Positions 32,626 to 45,900 of a stretch of DNA of 64,000 bases are shown piece by piece. The notes beneath the pieces are model-generated. The model was not told the DNA's origin and did no database searches. It was given only the letters and a program-made list of their open reading frames with translations. This stretch comes from Labyrinthula sp. Ha (lineage: Eukaryota > Sar > Bigyra > Labyrinthulida > Labyrinthulaceae), in the NCBI GenBank assembly GCA_015227615.1, contig JAALGZ010000016.1, positions 558,001 through 622,000 on the forward strand. The letters are read 5' to 3'. A program made the translations under genes and the position numbers. The stretch's first letter is position 1; every line of letters starts with the position of its first letter.

Positions 32626-33480
32626 CTAGTTTCTCATTTGCCCTGCTTTCAATACGTCTATCATATTGTATACCTTCTTTTTAGGATCATCTAATCTTTC
32701 ACTCAGGAATACCAATGCATCCAAAGTCCCTTCTGCGTAAGTGCCTCTACCACTGATGTTATGAACAAACTGAAATTTTGCTTCATCACCTCCAACTGCC
32801 TTATCTAAAGTATAAGTATGCCAGGCGTGGCCCTTCAAATGTGTTGGTTTCACTCCCATTTTCTTCTGGTCTTCGACATTCCTGACCTTTTTAATGTCCT
32901 CAACTTTCATTTCTTTGCCACAAAGAGAGTTAAAACTCTTAAGCAGGGCTTTTGCGGTTCCACTTGTGTCAACCTTAGCTGCTTGATGACTTTCTTTAAT
33001 TGACAAATCATACCCTCCAAAACATCCTGGGTAATTAGATTGAGCAAACTCGAGCATAGACTGAAGGGCAACTATTTGCTTACACATATTCGGCGCGATT
33101 AAAGCCTTAATTTTACCAGCTTCCATAATTTTCTTCATTTCTTCTTGGTCAAAACCTGTGGTGCCCATCACAAACGGAATCTTCATCCTACAAAACAGTT
33201 CGGCATTGGATAGAGCTGAAATAGGAAGCGTATAATCTATTGCAACCAATAATTTTCCATTCCTTTCAATATTTTCTTTTTCTTTTATAATTTCTTTTTC
33301 AACTTCAACGGTTATGTTTCTTAGTGAAAACTCCTGTCCACAAACGGATATATTTCTTTCTTTACCTGATGTGAATGCCAATGGAAACATATTAATTTTA
33401 CGTGCTTGACAAACCTTCACGATCGCTTCACCCATCTTTCCTTGCACTCCATTGATCAATACAACAATTTCTTTCTTCAT
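32626..33480 (-). CDS. dapB: 4-hydroxy-tetrahydrodipicolinate reductase (plant-type DapB)
   Basis: The product, 284 residues from ATG 33480, reduces hydroxy-tetrahydrodipicolinate with NAD(P)H in the diaminopimelate route to lysine. The N-terminal nucleotide-binding loop is NGVQGKMG (residues 10-17). DYTLP (82-86) and GTTGF (106-110) are cofactor-site motifs. The substrate/catalytic block is ESHQAAKVDTSGTA (163-176), with catalytic His165 and Lys169. The single SHQ and DTSGTA instead of bacterial HH and PSGTA mark the plant/algal clade of the enzyme. No transit or signal peptide precedes the Rossmann fold, so it should be cytosolic. Intron-free. It diverges from the lipase maturation factor gene with 126 bp between start codons, probably a shared bidirectional promoter. 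Confidence 0.93.
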   Translation of the reverse strand: MKKEIVVLINGVQGKMGEAIVKVCQARKINMFPLAFTSGKERNISVCGQEFSLRNITVEVEKEIIKEKENIERNGKLLVAIDYTLPISALSNAELFCRMKIPFVMGTTGFDQEEMKKIMEAGKIKALIAPNMCKQIVALQSMLEFAQSNYPGCFGGYDLSIKESHQAAKVDTSGTAKALLKSFNSLCGKEMKVEDIKKVRNVEDQKKMGVKPTHLKGHAWHTYTLDKAVGGDEAKFQFVHNISGRGTYAEGTLDALVFLSERLDDPKKKVYNMIDVLKAGQMRN

Positions 33481-33606
33481 AATGTGTTATTTATTGATAT
33501 TCACTTTGAGCCGCAATTGAGCCACGGGGCAACATATTGTGAGTTATTAATCATATACAACCGCTACTATGAAACATATAACCGTTAATAAATATTGTTG
33601 ACGAAG

Positions 33607-35952
33607 ATGAAGAATAGAGTTTTCTTTCAAGGATTAAGTTTGTGTTATTTTTTTGGATTCTCAAGCTTATACGTTCAATGGCCAGGTTTGTTTGGATACG
33701 ATGGGATATATCCAGCTGGAGAAGTGTTGCCAGGACCAGCGGAGTCTTTATACATTTTTAAAGAGCGCGGGGTAATAAGAGAGAGAGAAATATCAAAAGA
33801 AAACTACACTACTTTTCAGAGGATTGGTGAAATTTTACAGAACATAAAGCCAAGAATGAGTGATGGAAGTAAAAATTTTCTCAACGAGTTCATATCTTGC
33901 TACTTGCAGAAGCCAACTCTAGGATGTATATCTCGAACCTCCGCAGTTCCTTTGCATGAAGATGTAGCCTTTCAGATAATAGCACTGCTCGGAGCAGTTT
34001 TGGCATTACTATTTTCAATGGATTTTATCATTCCTCGAGTACTGCAAACCCCTTGCCTTTGGTTCTTGTGGTTGGGCTACTTGAGTCTCCAAACTGTGGG
34101 GAGAACCTTTCTGTCGTTTCAGTGGGATAATATGTTACTCGAAGTAGGTTTCTTAGCTGCAATTCACTCAACTATGCGCAATAATATGTCAAAGTATCTT
34201 CTTTGTGTGACCCTATTTAAACTAATGTTCATGTCCGGTGATTTCTTGCGCTATCTTTATTTGTAGGAGCAGTGAAATTATTGAGTGAGTGCCCTACATG
34301 GTGGAGCCTTACTGCGTTGGATTACCATTTTGTCACACAGCCATTGCCATCTCCATTGAGCTGGGTAGCCCAGCAGCTCAGCCGACCAGTAAAGAGAGCT
34401 CTAGTAGCCGGAACATTGTTCGCAGAAATTCCGTTGGCGTTTTTCATACTATCGCCTTACAAGAGTATTTCATAGTATACATTATCATTTAGGCCATCGT
34501 TTAGTTGCTTTTATAGTTCAATCTGGACTTCAGGTTGGTATTCTGTTAACTGGAAACTATGCTTTTTTTAATCTATTGACGATTGTTTGCTGCCTTCCAC
34601 TTCTCGAAACATTAAGACTGAGTTCAGTTTATGAGAGTATGATGAGCACCTGTTGCAAACAAAAGCGAAGAAACGGTTATTTTATGTTGTTTTCCCTAGG
34701 ATTTGCTGTACTTACGTTTGGTCAGATGTTTGAAATTATCTGGGATGAAGATAGGCAATCGTTTCCTATAAAAACAACCTCTTCATTGAGAAAAGCTTTT
34801 TCTTCCGATCTAGGTTATGTACTTTTTGGTACATGGTTGCTTCTTCTAGCCCTTTCAGCCTATCACTTCCAAGCTGACTTTGCCTATTACAAGAGAAAAC
34901 ATCTAAATTTCAAATCAGAAAGAAAAATTAGTGCAAAGCGTTTTTTTGGTGTAATGTCTTTCATGACGAAATTTTTCTCGTTGGTTGGAATGTTTTTTCT
35001 GCTTCAAATTCTAATGCTCCCTATTTTCTCTTTGAACCAGGATTTGCTCTCAAGATTACATATGACTTTGTACAAAGTAACTAGTTACAATTGGGTAGGG
35101 AACTATAACAGGGCTCTACCGTACCAAATTTCACACCAGTATGGGCTTTTCAGAGCAATGACAGGGGTTGGGGTAAATGGTGGTCAATACCCCTCAATTC
35201 CTACTAGACCGGAGTTGCACTTCTCTGCTTTGTTGAGATCCTCTTCTGGAATCGAATCTTGGGATCCCATCGATTTCTATTATAAACCCAACCATCCTGA
35301 TAATTATCATGATTACCCTAAAGGTTCATATCCAAAATTCGTAGCACCACATCAACCACGTCTAGATTGGCAGCTTTGGTTTGTCTCACAAAGAGACATG
35401 TACCAGAACAGTGCCTGGATAATTCAATTTTCTCAAAAAGTGCTAGAAGGGTCTCAAGATGTCTTAGATCTTGTTCAACCTATTGGGCACACTTTCCCTT
35501 TTAACACGTATAAAATTATAGCAGTTAAGGCAGACAGACTATATCTGGATTTTACAAGAGAAAGTGAGAAACTAACGTCAGATGAGAAATACTATTATTT
35601 AAACAAAGACGACAGTACTCACCCTTCCATTTACTACTTTGAAGTCGGAGATGAAAATGCTACAAAATATATACGAGATGAATACTTGCCACCAGTAAAG
35701 AAAGGTGACCCAGCCGTTGTAGAATTTCTAAGGTTTAATGGATTTAACGCTGTTACGCAGAAGACAAGAGAGCAGTTCAAGGAAACTAGATGTGGATCAG
35801 AAAAAGATAGGGTAGCGTTTTTCCGTTATCACTGGTTTTGCAATATCTTGGATTCTTGGAAAGGAAAAAACATGGACTTTTGGTGGTTTGCTAAAAGAAT
35901 TCTTGCGCTGCTTACAACAAAAGTCATGTTTGTGTTGTGGTTGCAAGAGTAA
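33607..35952 (+). CDS. Lipase maturation factor family protein (3 exons)
   Basis: Exons 33607-34237, 34267-34464 and 34493-35952 give 762 residues; the introns are 29 and 28 nt, both GT..AG. The start is the first ATG giving the conserved N-terminal helix followed by GYDGIYPAGE. Family hallmarks follow in order: several membrane helices, FLSFQWDNMLLEVGFL before the first intron, YHFVTQPLPSPLSW in exon 2, and APHQPRLDWQLWF in the lumenal C-terminal half. LMF1/LMF2 are endoplasmic-reticulum membrane proteins that help dimeric lipases and other disulphide-bonded proteins fold; the role here is inferred from the family. Reading without the introns breaks the frame in two places. It converges on TBP with 61 bp between stop codons. 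Confidence 0.88.
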
Positions 35953-36013
35953 GAACAAACTAGTGTTTCCAAAATTACTTAACAATATGAGCTGGACACC
36001 ACGGAAAAACTAC

Positions 36014-36643
36014 TTAACCTTGACTTTTGTTAGTTTCCCCAAACTGCCTCAATGTTGGATATATTCTTTGAATTGCTTCAAGTACTGTAGTTTTGTATTT
36101 AGCACCTGTAATAACAACTTTACCCGAGACAAATATCAGAAGGGTCGCTTTTGGATTCAACAACTTATAAACCATACCTGCAAATACTTCAGGTTCATAA
36201 TGTGCAAAATGACCATGCTCTAAAGCAAAAGTTTCAAGTCTAATGGGAAATTTACAATCAAACAAACCTACCATGTTGGAAATCTTAAAGTCACGTATTT
36301 GACCTTGGATCCCTACTTTCTGAACAATTTTCGTAAACCTAAAGTAAAACAAAATAAATCAAAATAACTTTCTTGCTGCAAGTTTAGCTTGTTCTTCAGA
36401 TCGAGTTCCAGTTATCACAAAAGCACCTGTTCTAAAAATCAATGCGGTTGACTTTGGATTCTGAAGTCTCATAATAACAGCTGAATATCTTTGTGGATTA
36501 AACTCTGCATTACGAACACGTACTGCTATACGTCGGAGATCAATTGGAACTCCATATTTAAAACTAGCCACAACGTTTGTTATTTTAACATCAAGATTTA
36601 ATGCTGGGATTGCGGGATTGTTTTTTGTCACAAGTGAACTCAT
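36014..36643 (-). CDS. TBP: TATA-box-binding protein (2 exons)
   Basis: Exons 36369-36643 and 36014-36338 are joined across a 30-nt GT..AG intron (36339-36368) and give 199 residues, essentially only the conserved saddle. TBP nucleates TFIID, TFIIIB and SL1-type complexes on core promoters. Both direct repeats are clear: FNPQRYSAVIMRLQNPKSTA in the first and FAGMVYKLLNPKATLLIF in the second. Of the four DNA-kinking phenylalanines, three are kept (ALIF, EPEVF, LLIF); the first (usually KRF) is Tyr. The usual PEL-F-PGL is EVFAGM. The N-terminal tail is only about 15 residues. The intron interrupts between the two repeats in LAARK-FTKIVQ. Confidence 0.97.
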
Positions 36644-39600
36644 TTAATCTTAAAGATTTAAATTTTTATATGGCCATTATGTCCATGGACATGGCTTAGT
36701 GGGAATAATTCTTAAGTGGTAACGAGGTAGACGCGGCTTCGATCCTGGTATTATCTAGTAGTCCAAGAAGAGTTATCCTCCGTAGGAGATAAGAGAGAAG
36801 ATTAGGAGATACAATACAGTCTCATAGTGAAAGCACTTATAAGGGTTTGAGAGAGAGGGAGCGTAATTTAATTCCAATTTTAAATTTGGAGATATATCAC
36901 AAGAGTAACAAAGAAGGGTTTCATGTTTGTATAGGAAGAATAAACGTTCTTTGGGATAGAGAAACAAAGCCAAAGAGATGATAAGCAAGTACCTGTGCCT
37001 TAATCATGAGGTACTAAAATATTATATTTTTTTTGTGAAATTTCGCAGAAACGTTTGTTTAGTGGACATAGTTTAGCATTTTTGGGGAGAATATAATTTA
37101 GGTTGCAACGAGCAAGAAGTAAATGCCTGTGCGTGAAACTCAACATTTTTGAAGATATAGAACACGACCATGTTAACCTAGTTGCATTTTTTTTTGATTA
37201 ATGAGAAGCGAATAAGTATATTTGCATATAATTTCTGTTAGTTTCATTTTGATTCAATATACCGCCCATGGGTAATAAACAATTGTTAATAACATCTACC
37301 TGTTTTCTCTGCATGAAGCGTTCAGCGAAAATATGATTTATCTCTTTTAGCATTACAGACTCGTCCGCTACGAGAAATCTTATTCATATTTACTTAATGT
37401 AAGCCTCTTTTTTTCATCATTATCAGTATTATTGGATTGTCTTGTTTCCAATCCTATCATAATTTCGCAAGTGTTACAATCAGCGAATTTGAGTCTTTGG
37501 TTTTCAACATATATGAAAAACTTTCTTTAATATTACGATCAAAAATAAGTTCTAAGTAGTAAAGAACTAGCTTAGATCATTAATCTATTCCTGTTTCAAG
37601 TGGAATCTAGTTATGTGAAGCTATAGCCAGAAAAAATTATTGTATCTTAAGCTAGGCCAATGATCATGATAAGCTCTCTAAGAATCTGTGCAAAGGATCA
37701 TAGAACTTAATAGAAATTTAAAAATTTACTCCGACTTCCTATTATCTACTTAATGCCATAGGAATTATTCATCGCCATGTAAAATCTGAATCATGCCTCC
37801 CTTATTTTATTTATTTGGATTTTGCCGAGCAGCTTTAATCTTTGTTTTGATTTCCCGTAGTACTCTACCTTATGTATTTATTGTATTCTATAGTTTGCAA
37901 ATAAAGTATACTTTTATTTGATACAACAGGAATATTTTTGTACTGCCTAATAGGGTGCTAAAGAAAATTAAAATATTCCAATATTTTCTGTAAGACATTT
38001 CACTTCATTTATCCCATTAAACAAAGAACCTCAGATCACAACGCATGCGATGGCGCAAGTACCAAGTCCAAACAAAGTCACATAATTAGGCAGCTATTAT
38101 TCAATTCCACCAAGCATTATTAAAAAAATTTGAATCACCATAGAAAATATACAAAACGAAGCTGATTTAATGTAAAGGTATTACAGAATTTAAATTCTTG
38201 TCAAACTGCGTATTACACACTTTAAGATAAAAGATATCGTGAACGGTCTCTTTTAGGTTGATACAGGATGTTAAGAATTTTTCCTGAGATGTTTAGCAGA
38301 CAAAAAATAAGAATGAAAAAAGAATCAAATTTAGGTTATCTTAATTCTTAAGTACATTTGGGAACCACCCTTCCTTTGATTTAAAACACATGCTGATTTT
38401 CTTGTAACACGATTTCTTTGCGCTGAAGCAAGATAGGAAGGCTCTTTCTAAAGATGTGTAAGTATAATTTTACAACTCTTCCGTAACAAAATTTTGAAAG
38501 CTAGAAATGGGGTATCATTATTAGAAGTTTCGGGAAAAGTACTAGAATCTTCTCTAGCTGTTAGTCTTTGCTCTAGCTCAGAACGTAAATTAACAGATTT
38601 GTGTAGACATTGTGAATAGCGAGTAGTGCATACGAAATGACCAAGACACTAACGATATACTATGCTGAGCCATTTATCTTCGGTAGCAATATGAGCTTAG
38701 TCAACCGAGTTGTTCCGCAAACCATTTCGCTTAGTTTATTATATCTCAGTACTTGAAAGTGGTTTTCAATAGAGTCAAAAAGGTTGCGAGCGCCTCTTAG
38801 TTTTTTTAATTCAGTTTATATAAGTGCTAGGGCAAAGCAAAGTGACCGAAAATTTTGTTAAAATTATCACTCTCACAGTATTGTACATTCGTTGTAAATA
38901 GAGAGATATTTTCTAGATTTCTTCATGCCCCTCCGCCACTTGCAATGGTTTTGCAGAAGTGTTTGTAATGATTTGCTTCTACCACGTTAGTTTCCACGAA
39001 TGTGCACAAACAAAATTAAAACTCTGATCACTAAGTATAAAAATGAGGTAGTGAACACAATGTAACTCGTCAATAAGTTACCAGTGATGAATAATAAGCT
39101 CGTCTGCAAACTACAGATACTTCTATATATTTTTTGAATTGTCGTTAACGGCTAGTAAGCGTAGTAATGCTATATCGACAAATGGGTCACAGTGCCTACT
39201 ATTTGTGCGACCTATTTTAATACGAACCAGTTATTACAAGTTTTTGCTAGCTTTCAGCCCAACTACAGTAGAAAAGAGAGATATACCCTACAACTATAAC
39301 ACGCAGGGCTAATAGTTGTCTACATTGTAGACTGGAACAGTTTAACAGAGTTTTTCAATATAAAAATGGGAGTTAATAGACTCAATTGAGTTTATGTACT
39401 ATCTGAACTGCAGTTTCTCTTGTTTTAAAGGGCGGCGTGTAGTTTTCTTGTCTGAACCCCAGAATAGTAAAGCAGTAGTCCTTTCTTAGCTGTAGAAACT
39501 GATGAGCTATTTACAGTTTTAATTATATGATGGTTAAAATGTAGCGACTAACTAAAAAAAAATTAATTTTAGGTATTTAATTATTAAAAGCGAAAAGTCT

Positions 39601-39958
39601 TAACAGATCTAACTTTCACATAGCGATAATTTTATCTCATCTCCAGCAAAGAAAAGGTTCCACATCTTTCCGGTATGAAATCAAAAATATGACTTTGTCT
39701 ATGAATTAAGGTGTGTGATATGTGTATACTCATATTATTCTAATTTTATTGTTTATTTGGGAAAAGACTAAAATATTGTGAAAAACACTCGAACCAGAAA
39801 AATACTGAATAAGGACTAAACGCAAAAAGAGTAAGTACCGCAGTATGGCATTACCACCGAATGTATTCATAGCAGAACAATTGAAGGTATAAAACCGTTA
39901 TAACTAAAAAGTTATAAACCAGAATAAAGGAGTTAAAAATCCACAAACTATACATTAA
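36644..39958. other. Coding-free stretch between islands B and C
   Basis: About 3.3 kb. The largest frame (36773-36988, minus) is chance-sized. A short tRNA-promoter-like string near 36690-36760 does not fold as a tRNA. No transposon seen. Confidence 0.5.
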
Positions 39959-42900
39959 ATGTTCACATATACAAATTCAGAAACAAATACATCTTCTCTT
40001 ATCAACAAAGACTTTTCAGTAAACCTATATTCGAAAGTTCCAGATAAACGAGGAAACGACAAACTACTTCTGGAAAATAAAGCTTCCGATGACTTTGATA
40101 AGAAATTTGGATTTGACACCTTTAAAGGTCCGGGCAAAAAATTTGCCTGGTTGTCTAACTTGAAGCCTAAGACTATCGCTAAAGGAATAATGGGTGCCGA
40201 GTTGTACTTCATCGAGGAAGATGGAAATACCTTCAAGGTTTTCTACGAGTTTAAACCATACTTTTATATCCTTATCAAAGATCTCCCTTCTTTTCAACTT
40301 CAATCCGCAACATTTTCTACAATGGAAACCTTAAAAAATAAATTTCAGGATAAATCCACCTTTGAAATTGTAGACAAACTTGATCTTGATATGCCTGATC
40401 ATTGGGATAGGAAAAGAAGAATTATTAAAGCTTCTTTCAACAACTTTGATGATCTTCAATTTGTTAAAAGAGAAATTTCCAAATCGATTAATACTTCCAA
40501 ACGGCTAGATAATACAAGGGAAAAATACCAACTGATTTCCAACGAACAAAAAACGTTGACATCCAGTAATCTGTTTAAATTTGTAGATGGAATTCGCGAA
40601 CACGATGTGCCTTATTGCACTCGCTTATCTATTGATAGAGAGGTGTTTGTTGGAAGTTGGTATACAATCTCGTATGATAAGGTACCTGGACATGAAGCAA
40701 AGGGTGATGTATTGAACTTGGAAAAGCAACAGGTGTTCCAGAAGCCAACTTTGAAGATATTAGCGTTTGATATAGAATGTGCGAAGGCGCCACTTAAGTT
40801 TCCAGATCCAAAGCAAGAGAGTGACGAGATTTATATGATTTCGTATATGGTTGATGGACAAGGATATTTAATTGTGAATAGAAGTGTTGTGTCCGAAGAA
40901 ATTGGAAACTTTGAGTATACCCCAAAAGCTGAATTTCCTGGATTTTTTGAAGTATTCAACTGCAAGGATGAAAACGAAACATTGGTTAAGTTCTTTAGTC
41001 ATTGCCAAAAAGAAAGACCAGGTGTTTATGTCACTTATAATGGGGATTTCTTTGATTTTTGGTATATTGAAATTAGAGCAGAAAGATATGGCTTGAGCAT
41101 GAAAGAAGAGATTGGTTTTCATAACGTCAAAAAAGGAACATTGACAAAAGAATATAGAAGTCGTTTTGCAACTCACATTGATTGCTTATATTGGGTAAAA
41201 AGAGACTCTTACCTTCCTGCTGGATCAAGGGGTCTCAAAAAAGTGTCTCAAGCGAAGTTAGGTTTTGATCCAGTGGAAATTCACCCAGAAGATATGTTAG
41301 ACTATGCGAAGGAGAAACCCTACGAAATGGCAACGTATTCCGTGTCTGATGCTTTGTGTACTTATTACTTGTTTGAAAAATATATTCGCAACTTTATATT
41401 TTCATTATGCACAATTATTCCCTTAGAAGCAGATGAAGTTTTGCGAAAGGGTTCAGGAACCTTGTGCGAGATGCTGCTTATGATTGAAGCGTATAAAAAT
41501 GATGTGGTGTGTCCAAATAAATCTGTTAAGCCGCTAGAAAGTTTCTACAAAGATTCTAGATTGATTGAGAATGAAACTTACGTTGGTGGTCATGTAGAGG
41601 GTATTGAATCTGGTGTTTTTCGGGATGACATTGAGTATGATTTCAGCATATCTGATGAAGCAGTCGATTATTTGATTAGTAACGTAGAAAGAGATTTGAA
41701 TTTTGCCGTAGAAGTTGAGAATAAGAAAAGTATGGAGGATACAGAAAACTTTGAAGAGGTTGTTGCTGAAATAAAAAAGCAGTTGACAGCCATGAAGGAA
41801 CGCAAGAAACTTTTCGAAAAGCCGAAAATTTACCACTTGGATGTTTCGGCAATGTATCCGAATATTATTCTTACGAATCGGTTACAACCGAGTAGTATAG
41901 TGGCGGAGAATACTTGTAATAAATGTCGTTACTCTTCAGGAGGTTGTAATATTCAGGGAGAGAAAGGTAATGGGTCAAATATGTGCCAGAGAAAATTGGA
42001 TTGGGTCTGGAGAGGGGACATCATGTCGATAAAGAAAAATGAACTTGAAAATTTGAAGAATCAACTGATGGCAGAAAAGATAGAAAACAAGTTATATAAA
42101 CATCTTGCTCGTGCAGATCAGACAAAGATTTTAAGGTCCAGATTAAAACAATACTGTCAAAAGAACTATGCTAAAGCAAAGGAGACAATTGTGGAAACTA
42201 GGTCAGGGATTGTTTGTCAAAGGGAAAACAGTTTCTATGTCGATACTGTTCGAAGTTTTAGGGATAGAAGGTACGAGTACAAAGGACTTGTTAAAAAATC
42301 ATTCAAGGCTAAAATGAAGCTTGTACAACAGCAGAAAGATGAAAGTTCTCCTGCTAAGAAAGAGGACTTAGGAGTCCAAATTCAACAAATGTCGGATCAA
42401 GTTGTCCTCTATGATAGTTTGCAGTTAGCACACAAGTGTATTTTAAATAGCTTCTATGGATATGTGATGCGGCAAGGATCGAGATGGTTCAGTATGGAGA
42501 TGGCTGCCATGGTTACTCATACAGGAGCGAATATTATTAAAGAAGCAAAGAAGTTGATTGAAGGTGTAGGTCGTGTACTTGAGTTAGACACTGATGGAGT
42601 CTGGTGCATGCTGCCAATATCTTTTCCTGAAAATTTCAAAGTAAAGTTGAAAACGTATAATCTGTTCTTTTATTTAGTTTAGTGGCGGATCTTTATCAAT
42701 TTCTTATCCATGTGTTATTTTGAACTCACTCACTGCAGAAAAATTTACAAATCCTCAATACCAAACATTGATAACTGGATCAAAAAGAGCAGAAGAGTAT
42801 AGTATGAAGTCTGAGTGCAGTATTGAGTTTGAAGTTGATGGACCTTATAAGTGCATGGTCATCCCTTCCTCTCAAGAAGAAGGGAAAATTTTGAAGAAAC

Positions 42901-45900
42901 GATATGCTGTGTTCAACCTGGATAAAAGCCTTGCTGAACTGAAAGGATTTGAATTAAAACGTCGGGGTGAGCTTGGGATAGTAAAACAATATCAGTCTCA
43001 GTGTTTTTCTAAGTTCCTTGATGGAGAAACATTACAGCAGTGTTATGATTCAGTTGCTACCAGTTCAATTTCCTGGCTAAATATAATTCTTACAAAGGGC
43101 GAGAATTTTTCTGATGCTGAGATCTTAGATCTCTTAGCTGAAGATAGAAGCTTGTCCAAATCTCTGAAAGAGTATGGGCAGCAGAAGAGCAACAATATAA
43201 CAGCGGCTACTAGACTTACAGAGTTCTTGCGCCTTGAAGAATCTGACTCTTCTGGACTAAACTGTAAATTAATTATTGCAAAAGAACCTGTAGGTAATTT
43301 ATGTCTTTATATTCTTATATGTAGGTTTTGCAACTAGTGCCAGGGCCATTCCATGCGCAATATTCTCAGCTGACCCCAATATTCGAGAGACATATATAAA
43401 AAAATGGACCCATAGTTCAAAGACAAGTTTAAGAGAAGTTATTGATTGGGACTACTATTTTGAGAGACTCTCTACTGTTATGCTTAAAGTCGTTTGTATT
43501 CCAGCTATTTTGCAAGGTCTTGAGAATCCGATCCCTCTAGTTCCACTACCAAAATGGGTTCAGCGAATAATTAACGATAGAAACGGTCCTAAACAGCAGA
43601 AGTTGACAAACTTCTTCTCTGTTCTTTCTGGAAACACTAGTAAACGAGTCTTTCCTGACAGGAAACTTTGGAAGAAACCTCAAACTGTTGAAGTCGAAAA
43701 GGAGATGGAAAGTTTGAAAGAAAATGCACAACCTTTTGAGCTTCATGATAATTTCAGCACTTGGTTAAATGAGCGAAAAAAGCTTTGGTTTCGCAATAGA
43801 AACTTAGGGAGAATAAAGCAAACCACTTCTTTTAGGGATAGATGGGTGCAGGATCACCGTAGTAATAAAGAGCAATATTGGCAGATTATCAACATTGAGA
43901 AAACTATTTCTCAGAGGAGATCTAAAATTGTGCAAACTTTCAAGGTCGAAGTCTTAAAAGATCGAACATATTTACACAAGTTTATTGAGGTGCCTCAAAA
44001 TCATAGTATTATTGATGTAATTGCGCAGTTAGGTTGTGTGTGTCACCCCAAACCTCAAGGGTTATTGACTGAAAAAAGAAAAAGATTAAATTCTGGCTTA
44101 AAGGGATCTCGAATGAACCCATATTTAATTGATGAGTTGAAAATGCTGAGTACTAAAAACAATAAATATTTACCTAATGATCGAGTTCAGAAAATCTTTG
44201 TGTACCAATGGAATTCTAATCAGAGCTATTTCACGGCGGCGTTCCTACCAAAGGTAAACACAGGCAAAGTGCATTTTCGCGGAATATCCATCGCTGATGA
44301 AGTTAGAGTAGTTTTGTGGACGAACCTGGAGAGTCAAAATTTGGAACAGTCCGATTTATGGAAGTCAGCAACTGAAAGTCTTGGTTTTGATTGGAAAACA
44401 CCTGTTACTCTATCTCTAGGGTCTATTATTAAGGAACGTCCATTCTCTCCAGCAGAGCTCTCTGAAGTTGCCTCCAAATATGCATTCAGCAAAGGAAAAA
44501 ATATTGTTATAGCGACAAACTCGTTGAAACTTTTTTCCCTAAATAGGCGCGATCAGCTTCACATCAAGATAAAGGTTCCTTATTTATACCCACTAAAAGT
44601 GGAAGATGCAAACTTAGATTTTCTTCAAGTAGGGAAGGCCTTGTTGAAGCATTCTGTGAAACAGTTATTCGAACAAGAGTTGGCCTGGAAAAATTTACTA
44701 GCTGCATCTAAATACTCTCAAATTCCAGTTAACATGTTGGGAGATGATTTTGCAGAAAGTATGTTTGCATGTTTTTTTGCACGACAATACCAAAAGCATC
44801 AAATGGGAAAACCGCTGAAGACTAAATCTACAGGATTATCAGAGCTGAAAATAGACAAACTGTGGAGTGTAAAGGCAGAAAAGAAAAAGACACAGATAAA
44901 AAAACAGAATGAAAATCTCTTGGTACGAAGATTACTAGATGATACGCGAAGTCCATTGAGAATTTCTCATCCTGGATTTTACCAAAGCTATGCTGTTGAG
45001 ATTCACGTGAATAATTTAGTGCTATGCTCTATTGTAAAATCACAAGAACTTCTTGGTCGAGAAGGAAACAAGCTTGAAGGTTTTTCCTCAAAGTTTGCTG
45101 AAGCAGAAGGTTTCTTCCTAGTATTGCGAAGTTTGATATCTACATTTGTTGAACACGCACAAGAGAAAAGAAACAGCTTTGCAGAAGTAATGTTAGAGAG
45201 TTTACATAGGATGATAACCGATCCAACATATGTATACTATAACAAGCATCTAGATAGTTTGATAGACATTATATCAGACAAACTATTTCTGGAAGTTCTG
45301 CAACATTGTAAGAATATGGGAGCAAAGGTGATACTTGGACAAAAGAGAAAAAGCAAAATCCTACTTGAAACGAAAGCTTGTTCTTTTGAAGAGGCGAAAG
45401 AAAGTGTTTCCAAATTGATATCTGCCATAAAATCAGTTGATGTTTGCAAGTACTTGTTATTTAACGTCACAGAGTACCACAGAAATCTCATAGTATTGGA
45501 TGAGGTGAACTGGGCTGGCCTATGTACAGCAGATAATGAAACCCTAAAGCTGGATGAAAGATTATCTCTTGCTCAAAAGCTGCCACCAGTATTGAAAAGA
45601 ATGTTCTTTAATATAATTGACCAAATACTTCGAGTTCCAGTTGAACAAAATCTGGATGATAATAGTTTTCTGACATTTTTGATCGAAGATTTGCAGCCAA
45701 AAATCCTGAAGTTTCTTGGAAACAGGTTGCGAGATTTGAAGATGCAAGCGATGTACACGAAGCATGAGTTTTCCGGTCAACTATCCAGAGAAGATCTGCA
45801 TCGATTTGTGGTTCTGGTAAGCAATTTCATGAAGCTTACAGGGTGTAATCAAGCTCAGACTGTGATTCAAAGGAATTCTTTGAAGTTAATAAACCAGCCA

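Noticed and set aside
36690-36765. tRNA-like A-box (TGGCTTAGTGG) and partial B-box (CTTCGATCC)
   Set aside because: The D-loop would be about 16 nt, and the acceptor, anticodon and T stems do not pair, so no cloverleaf forms.
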